Shown here piece by piece: positions 16,751-24,981 of a stretch of 64,000 nucleotides of DNA (its first letter is position 1; the number at the start of each line of letters is the position of its first letter). Source of the stretch: Firmicutes bacterium UBA1702 (GTDB lineage Bacteria > Bacillota > Clostridia > Peptostreptococcales > Anaerovoracaceae); NCBI GenBank assembly GCA_002320005.1, contig DCJK01000024.1, forward strand, positions 1 through 64,000, given 5' to 3'. The position numbers and the translations under genes are program-made. The notes under the pieces were generated by a model. It ran no database searches, was not told the DNA's origin, and worked only from the letters and a program-made list of their open reading frames with translations.

Positions 16751-17450
16751 GAAGTTTTTGTTCAGAACTGCAGTGCTGCTTTTTAGCTCTGCTGCAGGAT
16801 GGATATTTTACGACAGTGTTTTGATGGGAACTGCCGCAGGAGTGTTTATGCTTCCTATGGAAAAACAATACGGAAAATTTGCATCAGAAAAGAAAAAAGA
16901 GGTTCTTCTGGAGCAGTTCAAGGATTTACTTTATTCCATGTCTGCTGCTGTATCCACGGGCAGAAGCCTGGGACAGGCCATTGAAGAGTCGGCAGAATTC
17001 TGGCAGGGAACCTACGGTGAAAAGGACTACATAATGATTGAAATATCCGGCATGGTCAGAAAAATGAAAGAAAGCAATATGCCTGATGTAGAGGTGCTTA
17101 GGGATTTCGGTGACAGAAGCGGTATAGATGACATAAAGGATCTTGCCATGGTATGTACCACGTGCAAAGCTACAGGTGGAGACCTGAGCAAAGCACTTAC
17201 AGACGCATCTGATCTGATAGGCGACAAGATAACCCTCGAGAAAGAGCTTAAAAGCATTACTGCGCAAAAGAGGTTTGAGGGAAGAATTGTGAGTTTGGCT
17301 CCATTTTTATTGATATTGGTTATACGAATTTCATCACCGTCATACCTGCAGCCTCTTTACAGCAACGGAAGGCTTATATCTACGATTGCACTGGCACTGA
17401 TAATATGCGGATGGATACTTATAGAAAGGGTGAACAGCATTGAAATATAA
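16713..17450 (+). CDS. tadB: Tad platform protein TadB (T2SSF)
   Basis: A type II secretion F-domain membrane protein that forms the pilus platform with TadC. Two hydrophobic segments lie near the N-terminus, the F domain follows (LLYSMSAAVSTGRSLGQAIEES), and two segments close the C-terminus. I place the start at TTG 16713 because AAAGGGTG lies nearby and no suitable ATG exists: the upstream in-frame ATG at 16617 is deep inside cpaF. This gives 245 residues, short for TadB (about 300). It overlaps cpaF by 38 bp and tadC by 11 bp. The start is uncertain. Confidence 0.75.
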   Translation: MTGYSIWDLSLYEKFLFRTAVLLFSSAAGWIFYDSVLMGTAAGVFMLPMEKQYGKFASEKKKEVLLEQFKDLLYSMSAAVSTGRSLGQAIEESAEFWQGTYGEKDYIMIEISGMVRKMKESNMPDVEVLRDFGDRSGIDDIKDLAMVCTTCKATGGDLSKALTDASDLIGDKITLEKELKSITAQKRFEGRIVSLAPFLLILVIRISSPSYLQPLYSNGRLISTIALALIICGWILIERVNSIEI

Positions 17451-17940
17451 AGATAAAAAGAGGTCAAACAGAGAAAAGGAGGAGATACTGATGGCTCTTC
17501 CGGCATTTATCAATCAGCTTCTTCTGATGCTCAACAGTGGAATGGTGCTGCAGGAAGCTATGGAAAGAGTGGCACTGAACTATGAACTTAAAGATGCAGA
17601 CGGTCAGAACAGTTTTATCTTGGCATATACGAAGATATACAGAGACTGTAGAAAAAGCGGTGAGAATTTTATGAAAAGTTTCTGCCGCTTTGGAAATGAA
17701 AGCAAAGTGAAAGAACTTTCGCGCGTGGCAAGAATACTGGCCGATGGTGATGCGAGAGGGACAGATATGTGGAATCGCCTTGCAGATGAAGGAGAGGAAC
17801 TGTGGGCAGAGCGAAAAAGAATAGCCATGGAAAGAATAAGAATTGCAGAAAGCAAAATGAGTTTTCCTCTGGGTCTTATTCTTATGGGGCTGGTGATTAT
17901 TACGGCAGCACCTGCGATGATGCAGATGTATATAGATTAA
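17440..17940 (+). CDS. tadC: Tad platform protein TadC (T2SSF)
   Basis: A 166-residue protein carrying a single T2SSF domain (LPAFINQLLLMLNSGMVLQEAMERV, then GDARGTDMWNRLADEGEELW) and one C-terminal membrane segment ending at the stop. This is about half the usual TadC size, because the N-terminal membrane region is missing. The start is TTG at 17440, preceded by AGAAAGGGTG and overlapping tadB by 11 bp. The domain and gene order support the call; together with TadB it forms the platform around the ATPase. Confidence 0.78.
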   Translation: MKYKDKKRSNREKEEILMALPAFINQLLLMLNSGMVLQEAMERVALNYELKDADGQNSFILAYTKIYRDCRKSGENFMKSFCRFGNESKVKELSRVARILADGDARGTDMWNRLADEGEELWAERKRIAMERIRIAESKMSFPLGLILMGLVIITAAPAMMQMYID

Positions 17941-17951
17941 GGAGGTTTGGA

Positions 17952-18119
17952 ATGAGAATTTTTTGGGTTTTGGCACCAATCCGCAACAAAAAAGGAATGG
18001 AAATGGTGCAGGTAGCTATTCTGGTAGCCATAGCGGTGACCATCGGACTGATCTTTAAATCAGAAATAACGGAGTTTGTAAATGATACTTTTGGAAAACT
18101 CGGCAGCAGTAAGTTTTAA
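17952..18119 (+). CDS. Flp1-like type IVb pilin
   Basis: A 55-residue pilin candidate behind a perfect GGAGG site. A short basic leader (residues 1-15, ending NKKG) is followed by MEMVQVAILVAIAVTIGLIF, the hydrophobic helix of Flp1-like pilins, and a short polar tail. Cleavage by a prepilin peptidase is expected after Gly15. The usual Glu at +5 of the mature helix is Gln here, while Glu occurs at +2. Being small and having the best ribosome site of the locus fits a major structural subunit. No prepilin peptidase gene is present in the window. Confidence 0.75.
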   Translation: MRIFWVLAPIRNKKGMEMVQVAILVAIAVTIGLIFKSEITEFVNDTFGKLGSSKF

Positions 18120-18339
18120 ACTACAAAGCAGAAAAGGAAGCACATATGTGGAAAGTGCTCTTGTAATGCCTCTGACATGCCTTATTATTATAGGGCTTAT
18201 GGGCATAATCATGACCTTTCACGGACAGCTACTGCAGCAGGTGAGCAAACACAAGGCTGAAGCAGCAAATTGGGAGTGCAGCAATCAGCTGCAGCTTATC
18301 AGAATCCATGACGGCTTTACGCGCGGCTTTGATGAATAA
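18082..18339 (+). CDS. TadE-like minor pilin
   Basis: An 85-residue protein with the TadE signature RKGSTYVESALVMPL (residues 17-31) leading into a single membrane helix, followed by a short polar part rich in Gln and His. TadE-type pseudopilins are processed like pilins and sit at the pilus base or tip. The ATG at 18082 overlaps the pilin gene by 38 bp and no ribosome site is visible, so expression probably relies on translational coupling. It overlaps the next gene as well. Confidence 0.7.
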   Translation: MILLENSAAVSFKLQSRKGSTYVESALVMPLTCLIIIGLMGIIMTFHGQLLQQVSKHKAEAANWECSNQLQLIRIHDGFTRGFDE

Positions 18340-19537
18340 GAAAGGAAACTTTGCTGTATTTGCTGCAATGGCTTTCTCGTCTATGATGATAATGGTTATC
18401 GCAGCAATAAATTCGGCACATGCCGCTGCAATAAGCAGTAAAGCGGAATGTTTCGGAAATCTATGGTGTAAAAGCATTTTGGGCGAATACGATATAATTC
18501 TTAAGGAAAGATATGGACTCTTTGCTTTTTACGGAAACAATTATGAAACCGCCGGGAAGATAAATTTTTATGCGGAAAACTCATTTGGGGACAAGAGTTA
18601 CATAAGATATAAAGGAACAGAAGTGTCACTGGAAGGGTACGAGCTTACGAATACAGCCGCATTGAAAAGGCAGATTGAAAAAGTGATTCTGTCAGGATAT
18701 AAGCCGCCCGTAACAGATATTGACGAGAGTAGAAACCCGGAGGGGGAAAATACTGATTCCGATAGAGACATAACAGCGTCATGGATCATCCGGGGACTTC
18801 CGTCCCAAGGTCACAGGGAGAAATTTGACATGACCGGAACGATATCAAAGATAAAAGCAGGAGCAGGTATAAAGAATATAGCAGGCAGAACTGCAGTAGA
18901 TATGTATATATTGACTTTTTTCAAGGACTGTATGGAAAGCAGAGATTTAAAAAGCACATATTTTAACTGCGAAGTGGAATATATACTTACAGGCAGACTC
19001 AGCGACACGGAAGCAAAAAAGAAAGCTGCCGGTAAAATAAAAGGGCTGAGAAATGCGCTAAACCTGTATTATCTTTATACATGCAGTGAAAAAAGAGAAG
19101 CAGCTATGGCATTGGCACAAACAGTAATGCCGGGTCCTGGAGCAGTTCTTGTCCAGGCAGTAATACTGGAGAGTTGGGCATATGCAGAGGCAGAGAACGA
19201 TATGAAAATATTATATGATAAAAAGACGGTTCCGCTGCTCAAGAAGGATTCAGATTGGGCTTTGTCTCTGGAAAATGTTTTTGCAGATGAAACTGCAGGA
19301 AAATATATTGCTCCGGCATCAATAAGTGACAAGGGATATGGTCAATATGAAGACTATATCAGGATATTGCTTTGCGGAATGTCAGAAGAAACCAAACTCC
19401 TCAGGGTTATGGATCTTATACAGGTAAATATGAAGTACTCATATTACGGCTCTTTCCTGCTGAAAGATTATCATACGGGTCTGGATTATGAAATTACGGT
19501 AAATGGGGAAAAACATGAATTTAAGGACAGTTACTGA
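18332..19537 (+). CDS. large TadG/DUF5702-like pilus-locus membrane protein
   Basis: A 401-residue protein. Its N-terminus (KKGNFAVFAAMAFSSMMIMVIAAINSAHAAA) is a pseudopilin-like membrane anchor, and residues 40-401 form a long extracytoplasmic region without catalytic motifs. It resembles the DUF5702 proteins found in Gram-positive Tad loci and the position of TadG in proteobacteria, where the protein is thought to anchor the pilus; the family name is from memory. Starts at 18308 and 18332 are both possible. I chose 18332 because it lines up with the usual KKG start. It overlaps both neighbours. Confidence 0.7.
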   Translation: MNKKGNFAVFAAMAFSSMMIMVIAAINSAHAAAISSKAECFGNLWCKSILGEYDIILKERYGLFAFYGNNYETAGKINFYAENSFGDKSYIRYKGTEVSLEGYELTNTAALKRQIEKVILSGYKPPVTDIDESRNPEGENTDSDRDITASWIIRGLPSQGHREKFDMTGTISKIKAGAGIKNIAGRTAVDMYILTFFKDCMESRDLKSTYFNCEVEYILTGRLSDTEAKKKAAGKIKGLRNALNLYYLYTCSEKREAAMALAQTVMPGPGAVLVQAVILESWAYAEAENDMKILYDKKTVPLLKKDSDWALSLENVFADETAGKYIAPASISDKGYGQYEDYIRILLCGMSEETKLLRVMDLIQVNMKYSYYGSFLLKDYHTGLDYEITVNGEKHEFKDSY

Positions 19538-20150
19538 GAACCGACAAGGTAGCTGTACTGTTGAAGCAGCTATGATGCTGCCGGTGCTCATACTGTGTGT
19601 ATGTGCTCTGGCTCTGGTAATAAATGTAATAGGAATCTGTGAAAAAATAACTTTTATCACTTCTGAGCAGATGCTGGATATAGATTTAAACGCGTATAAA
19701 CTTAGTAATACTGTTTCCCTTTGCAAAGAAATAGAAAGAAGAGTTCTTAAAGAGAACCTCACAAATTTTAATATAAGACGTTTTAAATATCTGTATGACA
19801 GTGGATCCATGACAGATCTGATTTTGATAGAGACCGGAGCAGAATTTAATGTTGCAAATCCCATAGGAATTTACGGTAATATAAAATTTTACGAAAGGCT
19901 TGTCACCAGAGGTTTTACAGGTACGACAAGAGACGAATCACCTCTGCCGGAAGAAGAATTTAAGGAAGACAAGGCTTCATGCAGAGTAATAGTTTTTCCA
20001 AAATACGGAAAGCGGTATCACAGAGAGAACTGCATTTATGCTAAAAGACAAAAGGACAATTCATGTGTTCTGGAAATGGACCGCCGGGAGGCAAAAAGAA
20101 GGGGATATACACCATGTGAAGTATGTGGGGGTGCTGCAGATGTACGATAG
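19515..20150 (+). CDS. TadE-like pseudopilin with C-terminal cysteine cluster
   Basis: A 211-residue protein. Residues 9-40 hold the TadE signature (RQGSCTVEAAMMLPVLIL) and one membrane helix. Residues 40-160 are an extracytoplasmic region. The last 45 residues carry His169, Cys173, Cys184, Cys201 and Cys204 in the arrangement YHRENC...GYTPCEVCGG, which looks like a small zinc- or disulfide-stabilised module. GGGGA lies six bases before the ATG at 19515. It overlaps the gene before it by 23 bp and the gene after it by 11 bp. Confidence 0.72.
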   Translation: MNLRTVTENRQGSCTVEAAMMLPVLILCVCALALVINVIGICEKITFITSEQMLDIDLNAYKLSNTVSLCKEIERRVLKENLTNFNIRRFKYLYDSGSMTDLILIETGAEFNVANPIGIYGNIKFYERLVTRGFTGTTRDESPLPEEEFKEDKASCRVIVFPKYGKRYHRENCIYAKRQKDNSCVLEMDRREAKRRGYTPCEVCGGAADVR

Positions 20151-20670
20151 GGTTATTGTTAAATTTAAGGAGGAGGATCTTATGTATCGCGGAGAAATGG
20201 ATGTTCTTACGGAAGGGGTATGCGAGGGGATACTGCCCATAAGTATAGTTAAAAAGGATAAGGAGGTAACGGGATTTTATATTACAACGGGCTACAGGAG
20301 GCTTGCCTGTATGCATGATGTCAGCGCACATCAGGCGCTTACAGTAATGGAAAAGACTATAGAGGCCATGGAGGAATGTAGGCGCTATCTCATATTTCCG
20401 GAGGAATTCATAATCTCTCCCGATACCGCATATATAGATGGAAACTTTGAGAAAGTGAAATTTACATATGTTCCGGATAAAAGTTCAGCAGGAGCCAGAA
20501 AGAAACTGATACGGTTTACGCAGGATTTTAAAATGCACACCACTGTAAACGGAAAACTGTACCTGGAAATGCTGTGTCAACTGTTATCTGCTGAGAATCT
20601 CAATGTGCTGATGATAAATAACTTCATAAACAGACTTAAAAGAGAAGTAATAATGTGCCGTATCGTATAG
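20140..20670 (+). CDS. DUF6382-like protein closing the Tad locus
   Basis: A 176-residue soluble protein that resembles, from memory, the DUF6382 domain often found beside Gram-positive Tad genes and commonly fused to an FHA domain; no FHA domain is present here. Supporting stretches are EGILPISIVKK, FYITTGYRRLACMHD and the patterned helices VMEKTIEAMEECRRYL. Two starts are possible. ATG 20140 overlaps the previous stop and keeps the first predicted strand; ATG 20182 has a far better AAGGAGGAGG site. I list the longer form. A terminator follows, so this ends the Tad operon. Confidence 0.6.
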   Translation: MYDRVIVKFKEEDLMYRGEMDVLTEGVCEGILPISIVKKDKEVTGFYITTGYRRLACMHDVSAHQALTVMEKTIEAMEECRRYLIFPEEFIISPDTAYIDGNFEKVKFTYVPDKSSAGARKKLIRFTQDFKMHTTVNGKLYLEMLCQLLSAENLNVLMINNFINRLKREVIMCRIV

Positions 20671-20724
20671 AAAAATGCGCGGCTGCCATACCCGGCTGAA
20701 GGGTAACGGCGCTGCGCTTTTTTT
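20671..20724 (+). terminator. terminator of the Tad operon
   Basis: AAAAATGCGC pairs with GCGCTTTTTT (one mismatch), with TACCC/GGGTA inside, followed by T residues. It separates the pilus genes from the SPOR-rarA genes. Confidence 0.75.
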
Positions 20725-20790
20725 GTGGGTCATTGGGGTCATATTATGCAGATGCGGAAAATACAATGTAGTATTACGGGAGGTATTTAT

Positions 20791-21246
20791 ATGGTGGGAC
20801 CGATGACTCACAGAAGGGTAAAAAAAAGAAAGAGGCCAGGTGAAAAATCCGGGATGAAATTTGCAGTAATTCTTGCTATAATGATAATAGCAGTTGGGCT
20901 TGGGTATCTGACAGCAAGATTTGTTATCGGACCTCTGCTGGGATATGATGCTGATGAAAGTCCCATCAACATAGCCGGCAAGGAAGAAACCGAAACCGAA
21001 GCCAGCGATACAAGCGAAAAGCCTGATGACGGGTATGCACTGCAGTTCGGAGTTTTCTCCTCCAAAGAATCTGCAGATAAGCTAAAAGCTGCACTTGCCG
21101 AAAAAGGAATAGAAACTACAATAATACAGGCTGACAATGCATATAAGGTCATAAGCCCTGTAATCAAAACAAAAGACGAGGCAATAGAAAAACTCAATGA
21201 CATCAGGGACAAGGATGTGGAGGACGTGTTCATAGCTTCGTTCTGA
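20791..21246 (+). CDS. SPOR domain membrane protein
   Basis: A 151-residue bitopic protein: a basic N-terminal tail (residues 1-22, HRRVKKRKR), one membrane helix (about 23-45), an acidic Thr/Glu linker (60-80), and a C-terminal SPOR domain (about 83-151) beginning YALQFGVFSSKESADKLKAAL. SPOR domains bind glycan strands stripped of stem peptides at division sites or the spore septum. The ATG at 20791 follows GGGAGG. rarA begins ten bases after the stop, so the two are likely co-transcribed. Confidence 0.85.
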   Translation: MVGPMTHRRVKKRKRPGEKSGMKFAVILAIMIIAVGLGYLTARFVIGPLLGYDADESPINIAGKEETETEASDTSEKPDDGYALQFGVFSSKESADKLKAALAEKGIETTIIQADNAYKVISPVIKTKDEAIEKLNDIRDKDVEDVFIASF

Positions 21247-21256
21247 AGGAGGAAAT

Positions 21257-22531
21257 ATGATTCCATTATCTACAAGGATGAGACCTCAGAAGCTTGAAGA
21301 ATTTGTGGGACAGGAGCATTTTCTGTATCCGGGCTCGCTGTTTTATAATTCCATAAAAAACAGAACTTTTGAGTCTGCAATATTTTTCGGGCCGTCAGGA
21401 ACCGGAAAAACCACACTTGCACGGATAATAGCCAAAGAGATGGATGCAGGATTTTATGAGCTAAATGCCTCTGTAACAGGCACAAAGGAACTAAAAGAAA
21501 TACTGGAAACTGCCAGAGTAAGCTTTTATGGTCTGGAAAAAAAGACTACTTACATATACATTGATGAATTTCACCGATGGAGCAAGCTGCAGCAGGACTC
21601 TCTGCTTAAAGCCCTTGAAGAAGGAATCATAAAGTTTATAGGAAGTACTACAGAAAATCCATATTTTTCAGTTAATAATGCAATCCTAAGCCGTGTGCGC
21701 AACATCTATGAATTTAAAAGATTGAGTCCGGAACACATTGATACGATCATTCGACGGGCAATTACTGACAGAGACAGGGGAATAGGCGCAATAAACGTAA
21801 AGTGGCAGGATGAATCAATAGATATCCTTGCCCAGCTGTCTGACGGAGATGCACGGGTTGCGCTGGATACGCTGGGATTCATAGCAGATAATATGGAAGA
21901 AGGTCGTACTGTCACACCGCAGGAAGTTTCTGAAGCCATGCAGAGAAAGATAGGATTCTATGATAAGGGTGATGACCGTTATAACCTGCTCAGTGCTCTG
22001 CAAAAGTCTGTAAGAGGAAGCGATCCGGATGCAGCTATCCATTATCTGGCAAGACTTCTGGACGGCGGCGCCGATATACAGATGATAGGAAGACGTCTTA
22101 TGGTTATGGCAAGTGAGGATGTAGGCATGGCATATCCTTCTGCTATTTCAATAGTGACTTCGTGTGTCAAAGCGGCGCTTATGGTTGGGCTGCCGGAGGC
22201 TGCCATAAACCTCAGTCAGGCTGTGATCCTGATGGCATCAGCCCCCAAATCAAATGCGTCATATATGGCATTGGAGAGAGCTATGGCAGATATACATACG
22301 AAAAAGATTGACGATGTTCCTGACCACCTTAAAGACAGCCATTATCAAGGTGCTAAGGCAATGGGACTGGGGAAAGATTACAAATATCCACATGCGTATG
22401 GCGGATACGTAAGGCAGCAGTACCTGCCGGATAATCTTTACAAAGAAGGAGTAAAATATTACACTCCGACTGACAACGGGTCGGAGAGCTCTTTTAAAAA
22501 ATATCTGGAAAGTCTGGAAAAGATAAAATGA
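21257..22531 (+). CDS. rarA: replication-associated recombination ATPase RarA (MgsA)
   Basis: A 424-residue AAA+ clamp-loader-like ATPase acting at stalled replication forks. Walker A GPSGTGKTT is near residue 46 and the Walker B region YIDEFHRWSKLQQDSLLKALEEG near 97. Sensor 1 is STTENPYFSVNNAILSRVRN, and the C-terminal tetramerisation region ends with GLGKDYKYPHAYGGYVRQQYLP. The length is normal. AAGGAGG precedes the ATG. Its last four bases overlap the ispH start, so the two are translationally coupled. Confidence 0.95.
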   Translation: MIPLSTRMRPQKLEEFVGQEHFLYPGSLFYNSIKNRTFESAIFFGPSGTGKTTLARIIAKEMDAGFYELNASVTGTKELKEILETARVSFYGLEKKTTYIYIDEFHRWSKLQQDSLLKALEEGIIKFIGSTTENPYFSVNNAILSRVRNIYEFKRLSPEHIDTIIRRAITDRDRGIGAINVKWQDESIDILAQLSDGDARVALDTLGFIADNMEEGRTVTPQEVSEAMQRKIGFYDKGDDRYNLLSALQKSVRGSDPDAAIHYLARLLDGGADIQMIGRRLMVMASEDVGMAYPSAISIVTSCVKAALMVGLPEAAINLSQAVILMASAPKSNASYMALERAMADIHTKKIDDVPDHLKDSHYQGAKAMGLGKDYKYPHAYGGYVRQQYLPDNLYKEGVKYYTPTDNGSESSFKKYLESLEKIK

Positions 22532-24489
22532 CCGAAATAATAAGAGCTGAAGGCTCCGGATTCTGCTTCGGAGTAAAGGGCGCTATAGAAAAAACCGAAG
22601 AACAGATAAGAAAGAATTATGACAACAGAAGAATATTTACGTGCGGCCCTCTGATACATAACAAACTGGTGACTGATGAGCTGGCATCCAGAGGGGTTAA
22701 GATTCTCAGCAGTCTGCAGGAAGCCGATGAAAATGATATACTTATTGTACGTTCTCATGGAGAAGGTAAAGCATTCTGGGAAGAAGCCGAAAGACGAAAC
22801 CTGACTGTGGTTGATGCAACATGCCCTTTTGTAAGTAAAATTCACAGCTTGGCTGCAGACGCATCGGGAAAGGGGCTGAATGTGGTAATAGTAGGTGATG
22901 CAGCCCATCCCGAGGTGAAAGGAATAAAAGGATGGTGCAGCGGAGAAGCTCTAATAGTCAATTCCGGAGAAGAGGCCGCGGCAATAAAAGCGGACAATCT
23001 GTTTATAGTATGTCAGACTACCATCAGAAAAGAACTCCTTGATGAAATAGTTCAGGTTCTTGAAGCATCCGGCAAAAAGTTCATTGTAAAAAACACTATA
23101 TGCAATGCCACTGCCATGCGTCAGAAGAACTGCAGCAAACTTGCATCCTATTGTGATGCAATGGTAATAATAGGAGGCAGCAACAGCTCAAATACCCGCA
23201 AATTATATGAAATAGCAAAAAAAACATGCTCAAATACCTTTTTTGTTGAAAAAATAGCAGATTTACCATTGCACCAATTGCAAAAATGTACTAAAATAGG
23301 TGTTGCAGCAGGTGCCTCGACACCTGAATGCGTAATTAAGGAGGTTATTGCTAAGATGAGTGAACACATCACGGAAAAAAGCGAAATGAACATGATGGAC
23401 TTAATGGATGATATCGAAAAATCCTTAAGATTACCACGCGTAGGCGAAATTGTTAACGGAAAGGTACACCAGGTTACAGACAAAGAAATTATCGTTAACA
23501 TGGGATGCAAAAAAGACGGAGTAATTCCAAAAGAAGAAGTAACGTTAGAAGGAGACCAGAAGCTAACAGATTTATTCAAGGATGGCGATGAAATCCAGGC
23601 AAAAGTTATCAAGACAGATGACGGAGATGGTGTGATTTTACTCTCCAAGAAGAAATTAGAAGCTAACGAACACTGGAACGAAATCAACGAAGCTTACGAA
23701 AACGGCACAGTAATTACCGTTAAGGTAGTGAGACAGGTAAACGGCGGAGTTATCGCTGCCTACAAAGAAGTTACCGGATTTATTCCATTGTCACAGCTTT
23801 CCGATAAATTCGTTGAAAATGCAGAAGAATTCATTGGACAGACTATGGATGTAAAGGTTACAAGAGTTGACCTCAAGAGAAACAGAGCTGTATTCTCACA
23901 TAAAGCTGTTGTTATAGAAGAGAGACAGAAGAAGCTTGCAGAAATCTGGGAAGGCCTGCACGTAGATGATGTAGTGGAAGGTACTGTAATGAGATTTACT
24001 GATTACGGCGCATTCGTGGATTTAGGCGGCATCGACGGTCTGTTACATATATCTGAAATTTCATGGGGCAAACTTAAACACCCTAAGGAAGTTTTACAGA
24101 TAGGTGATAGGGTTAAGGTAAAGATCCTGTCCATGAACGAAGAAAAAGGCAAAATTTCTTTGGGTCTCAAGCAGACCACTCCTGAACCTTGGTCAGTAAT
24201 TAACGAAAAATATGCCGTAGGCCAGATCGTTGAAGGTAAAGTAGTTCAGATCAAGGAATATGGCGCATTTATAGAACTGGAACCAGGTCTTGACGGACTG
24301 GTACATATCTCAGAAGTTGCAAACAAGAGAGTTTCAGATATTGCAGAAGAACTGCAGCTGGGACAGGCTGTTGAAGCTAAGATTCTGGATATCGACACCG
24401 AAAGAAAGAGAATCAGCCTCAGCATCAAGCAGGCTGCAGGAGATGTTGAAGAACCTGCAGATGAAGAAATTGAAGAGACTGAAGAATAA
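22528..24489 (+). CDS. ispH-rpsA: IspH (HMBPP reductase) fused to ribosomal protein S1
   Basis: A 653-residue fusion known from Clostridia. Residues 1-277 are IspH, the 4Fe-4S enzyme that makes IPP/DMAPP in the last step of the MEP pathway. Its three cluster cysteines are in FCFGV, DATCPF and TICNAT, and the catalytic Glu is in SHGEGKAF. Residues 285-640 hold four S1 RNA-binding domains; the third and fourth are the most typical (FTDYGAFVDL, IKEYGAFIEL). The acidic tail is EEIEETEE. Codon use changes at the junction to the narrow set of highly expressed genes. A strong ribosome site and an in-frame ATG at 23356, with a promoter-like sequence upstream, suggest S1 is also made alone. A terminator follows. 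Confidence 0.95.
   Translation: MTEIIRAEGSGFCFGVKGAIEKTEEQIRKNYDNRRIFTCGPLIHNKLVTDELASRGVKILSSLQEADENDILIVRSHGEGKAFWEEAERRNLTVVDATCPFVSKIHSLAADASGKGLNVVIVGDAAHPEVKGIKGWCSGEALIVNSGEEAAAIKADNLFIVCQTTIRKELLDEIVQVLEASGKKFIVKNTICNATAMRQKNCSKLASYCDAMVIIGGSNSSNTRKLYEIAKKTCSNTFFVEKIADLPLHQLQKCTKIGVAAGASTPECVIKEVIAKMSEHITEKSEMNMMDLMDDIEKSLRLPRVGEIVNGKVHQVTDKEIIVNMGCKKDGVIPKEEVTLEGDQKLTDLFKDGDEIQAKVIKTDDGDGVILLSKKKLEANEHWNEINEAYENGTVITVKVVRQVNGGVIAAYKEVTGFIPLSQLSDKFVENAEEFIGQTMDVKVTRVDLKRNRAVFSHKAVVIEERQKKLAEIWEGLHVDDVVEGTVMRFTDYGAFVDLGGIDGLLHISEISWGKLKHPKEVLQIGDRVKVKILSMNEEKGKISLGLKQTTPEPWSVINEKYAVGQIVEGKVVQIKEYGAFIELEPGLDGLVHISEVANKRVSDIAEELQLGQAVEAKILDIDTERKRISLSIKQAAGDVEEPADEEIEETEE
23269..23344 (+). 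promoter_or_regulatory. internal promoter and ribosome site for S1 part
   Basis: Inside the ispH coding region, TTGCAC (23269-23274) and TAAAAT (23292-23297) are spaced 17 bp apart. About 40 bp later AAGGAGG (23338-23344) stands 11 bases ahead of an in-frame ATG at 23356. Translation from there would give a 377-residue S1 protein without IspH. The sites are read directly; their use is inferred. Confidence 0.6.
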
Positions 24490-24501
24490 TAACATGCTTC
24501 C

Positions 24502-24530
24502 AAAAGATGCAGCAATTGCTGCATCTTTTT
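24502..24530 (+). terminator. terminator after ispH-rpsA
   Basis: AAAAGATGCAGC pairs perfectly with GCTGCATCTTTT around AATT and ends in a T run. Confidence 0.9.
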
Positions 24531-24591
24531 ATCATGCATAAAAAACAGAAATAGCTCCAAACTATTTACATACAGCGAAAGGAGTTATTTT

Positions 24592-24924
24592 ATGAAAAAG
24601 AAAGCAGCAATAATTTTTACTGTGCTTATGCTGGCTTTGACAGCAGGGCTGACAGGTTGCGGACGCAATGATGTGGATACGCCTGATGCCGGAGATAATA
24701 ATGTTACAGAGGAAGAAAGAAAAGCCGGTGATGCAGGCAGCCTCAACGAGGGTGTAGTTGAAAACGGAGATATGATAGGTGATGCTACTGATGCAGGAGA
24801 TGCGGTCCGAGATGAGGCGCGCAATGCAGGCGATGCCGTGAGAGATGATATCCGTGATACCGGAGATGCTATCAGGGATGGAGCTGAAGATCTGACCGGA
24901 GACAACCGGAACAGCAACCAGTAA
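24592..24924 (+). CDS. acidic lipoprotein with 11-residue repeats
   Basis: A 110-residue predicted lipoprotein: signal peptide residues 1-22, lipobox LTGC with Cys23. The mature part is strongly acidic and contains three 11-residue repeats at 67-77, 78-88 and 89-99 with the pattern xxGDAxRDxxR. Such a period suits an amphipathic or LEA-like helix. AAAGGAG precedes the ATG and terminators bound both sides, so it is a single-gene unit. No known family is recognised; a structural or membrane-surface role is only a guess. Confidence 0.7.
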   Translation: MKKKAAIIFTVLMLALTAGLTGCGRNDVDTPDAGDNNVTEEERKAGDAGSLNEGVVENGDMIGDATDAGDAVRDEARNAGDAVRDDIRDTGDAIRDGAEDLTGDNRNSNQ

Positions 24925-24926
24925 AA

Positions 24927-24981
24927 CAAAAAAGGGATCACGCAAAGATGTTTTTTGAAATCATTTTGCGGATCCTTTTTT
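24927..24981. terminator. bidirectional terminator between convergent genes
   Basis: AAAAAAGGGATC-GCAAA-ATG pairs with CAT-TTTGC-GATCCTTTTTT. The A and T runs let it serve both the lipoprotein gene (+) and the CBS gene (-), whose stop codon it touches. Confidence 0.8.

Noticed and set aside
22528..24489. IspH-S1 fusion as an assembly error
   Set aside because: The frame is continuous, both halves are intact, and the fusion is known in Clostridia.
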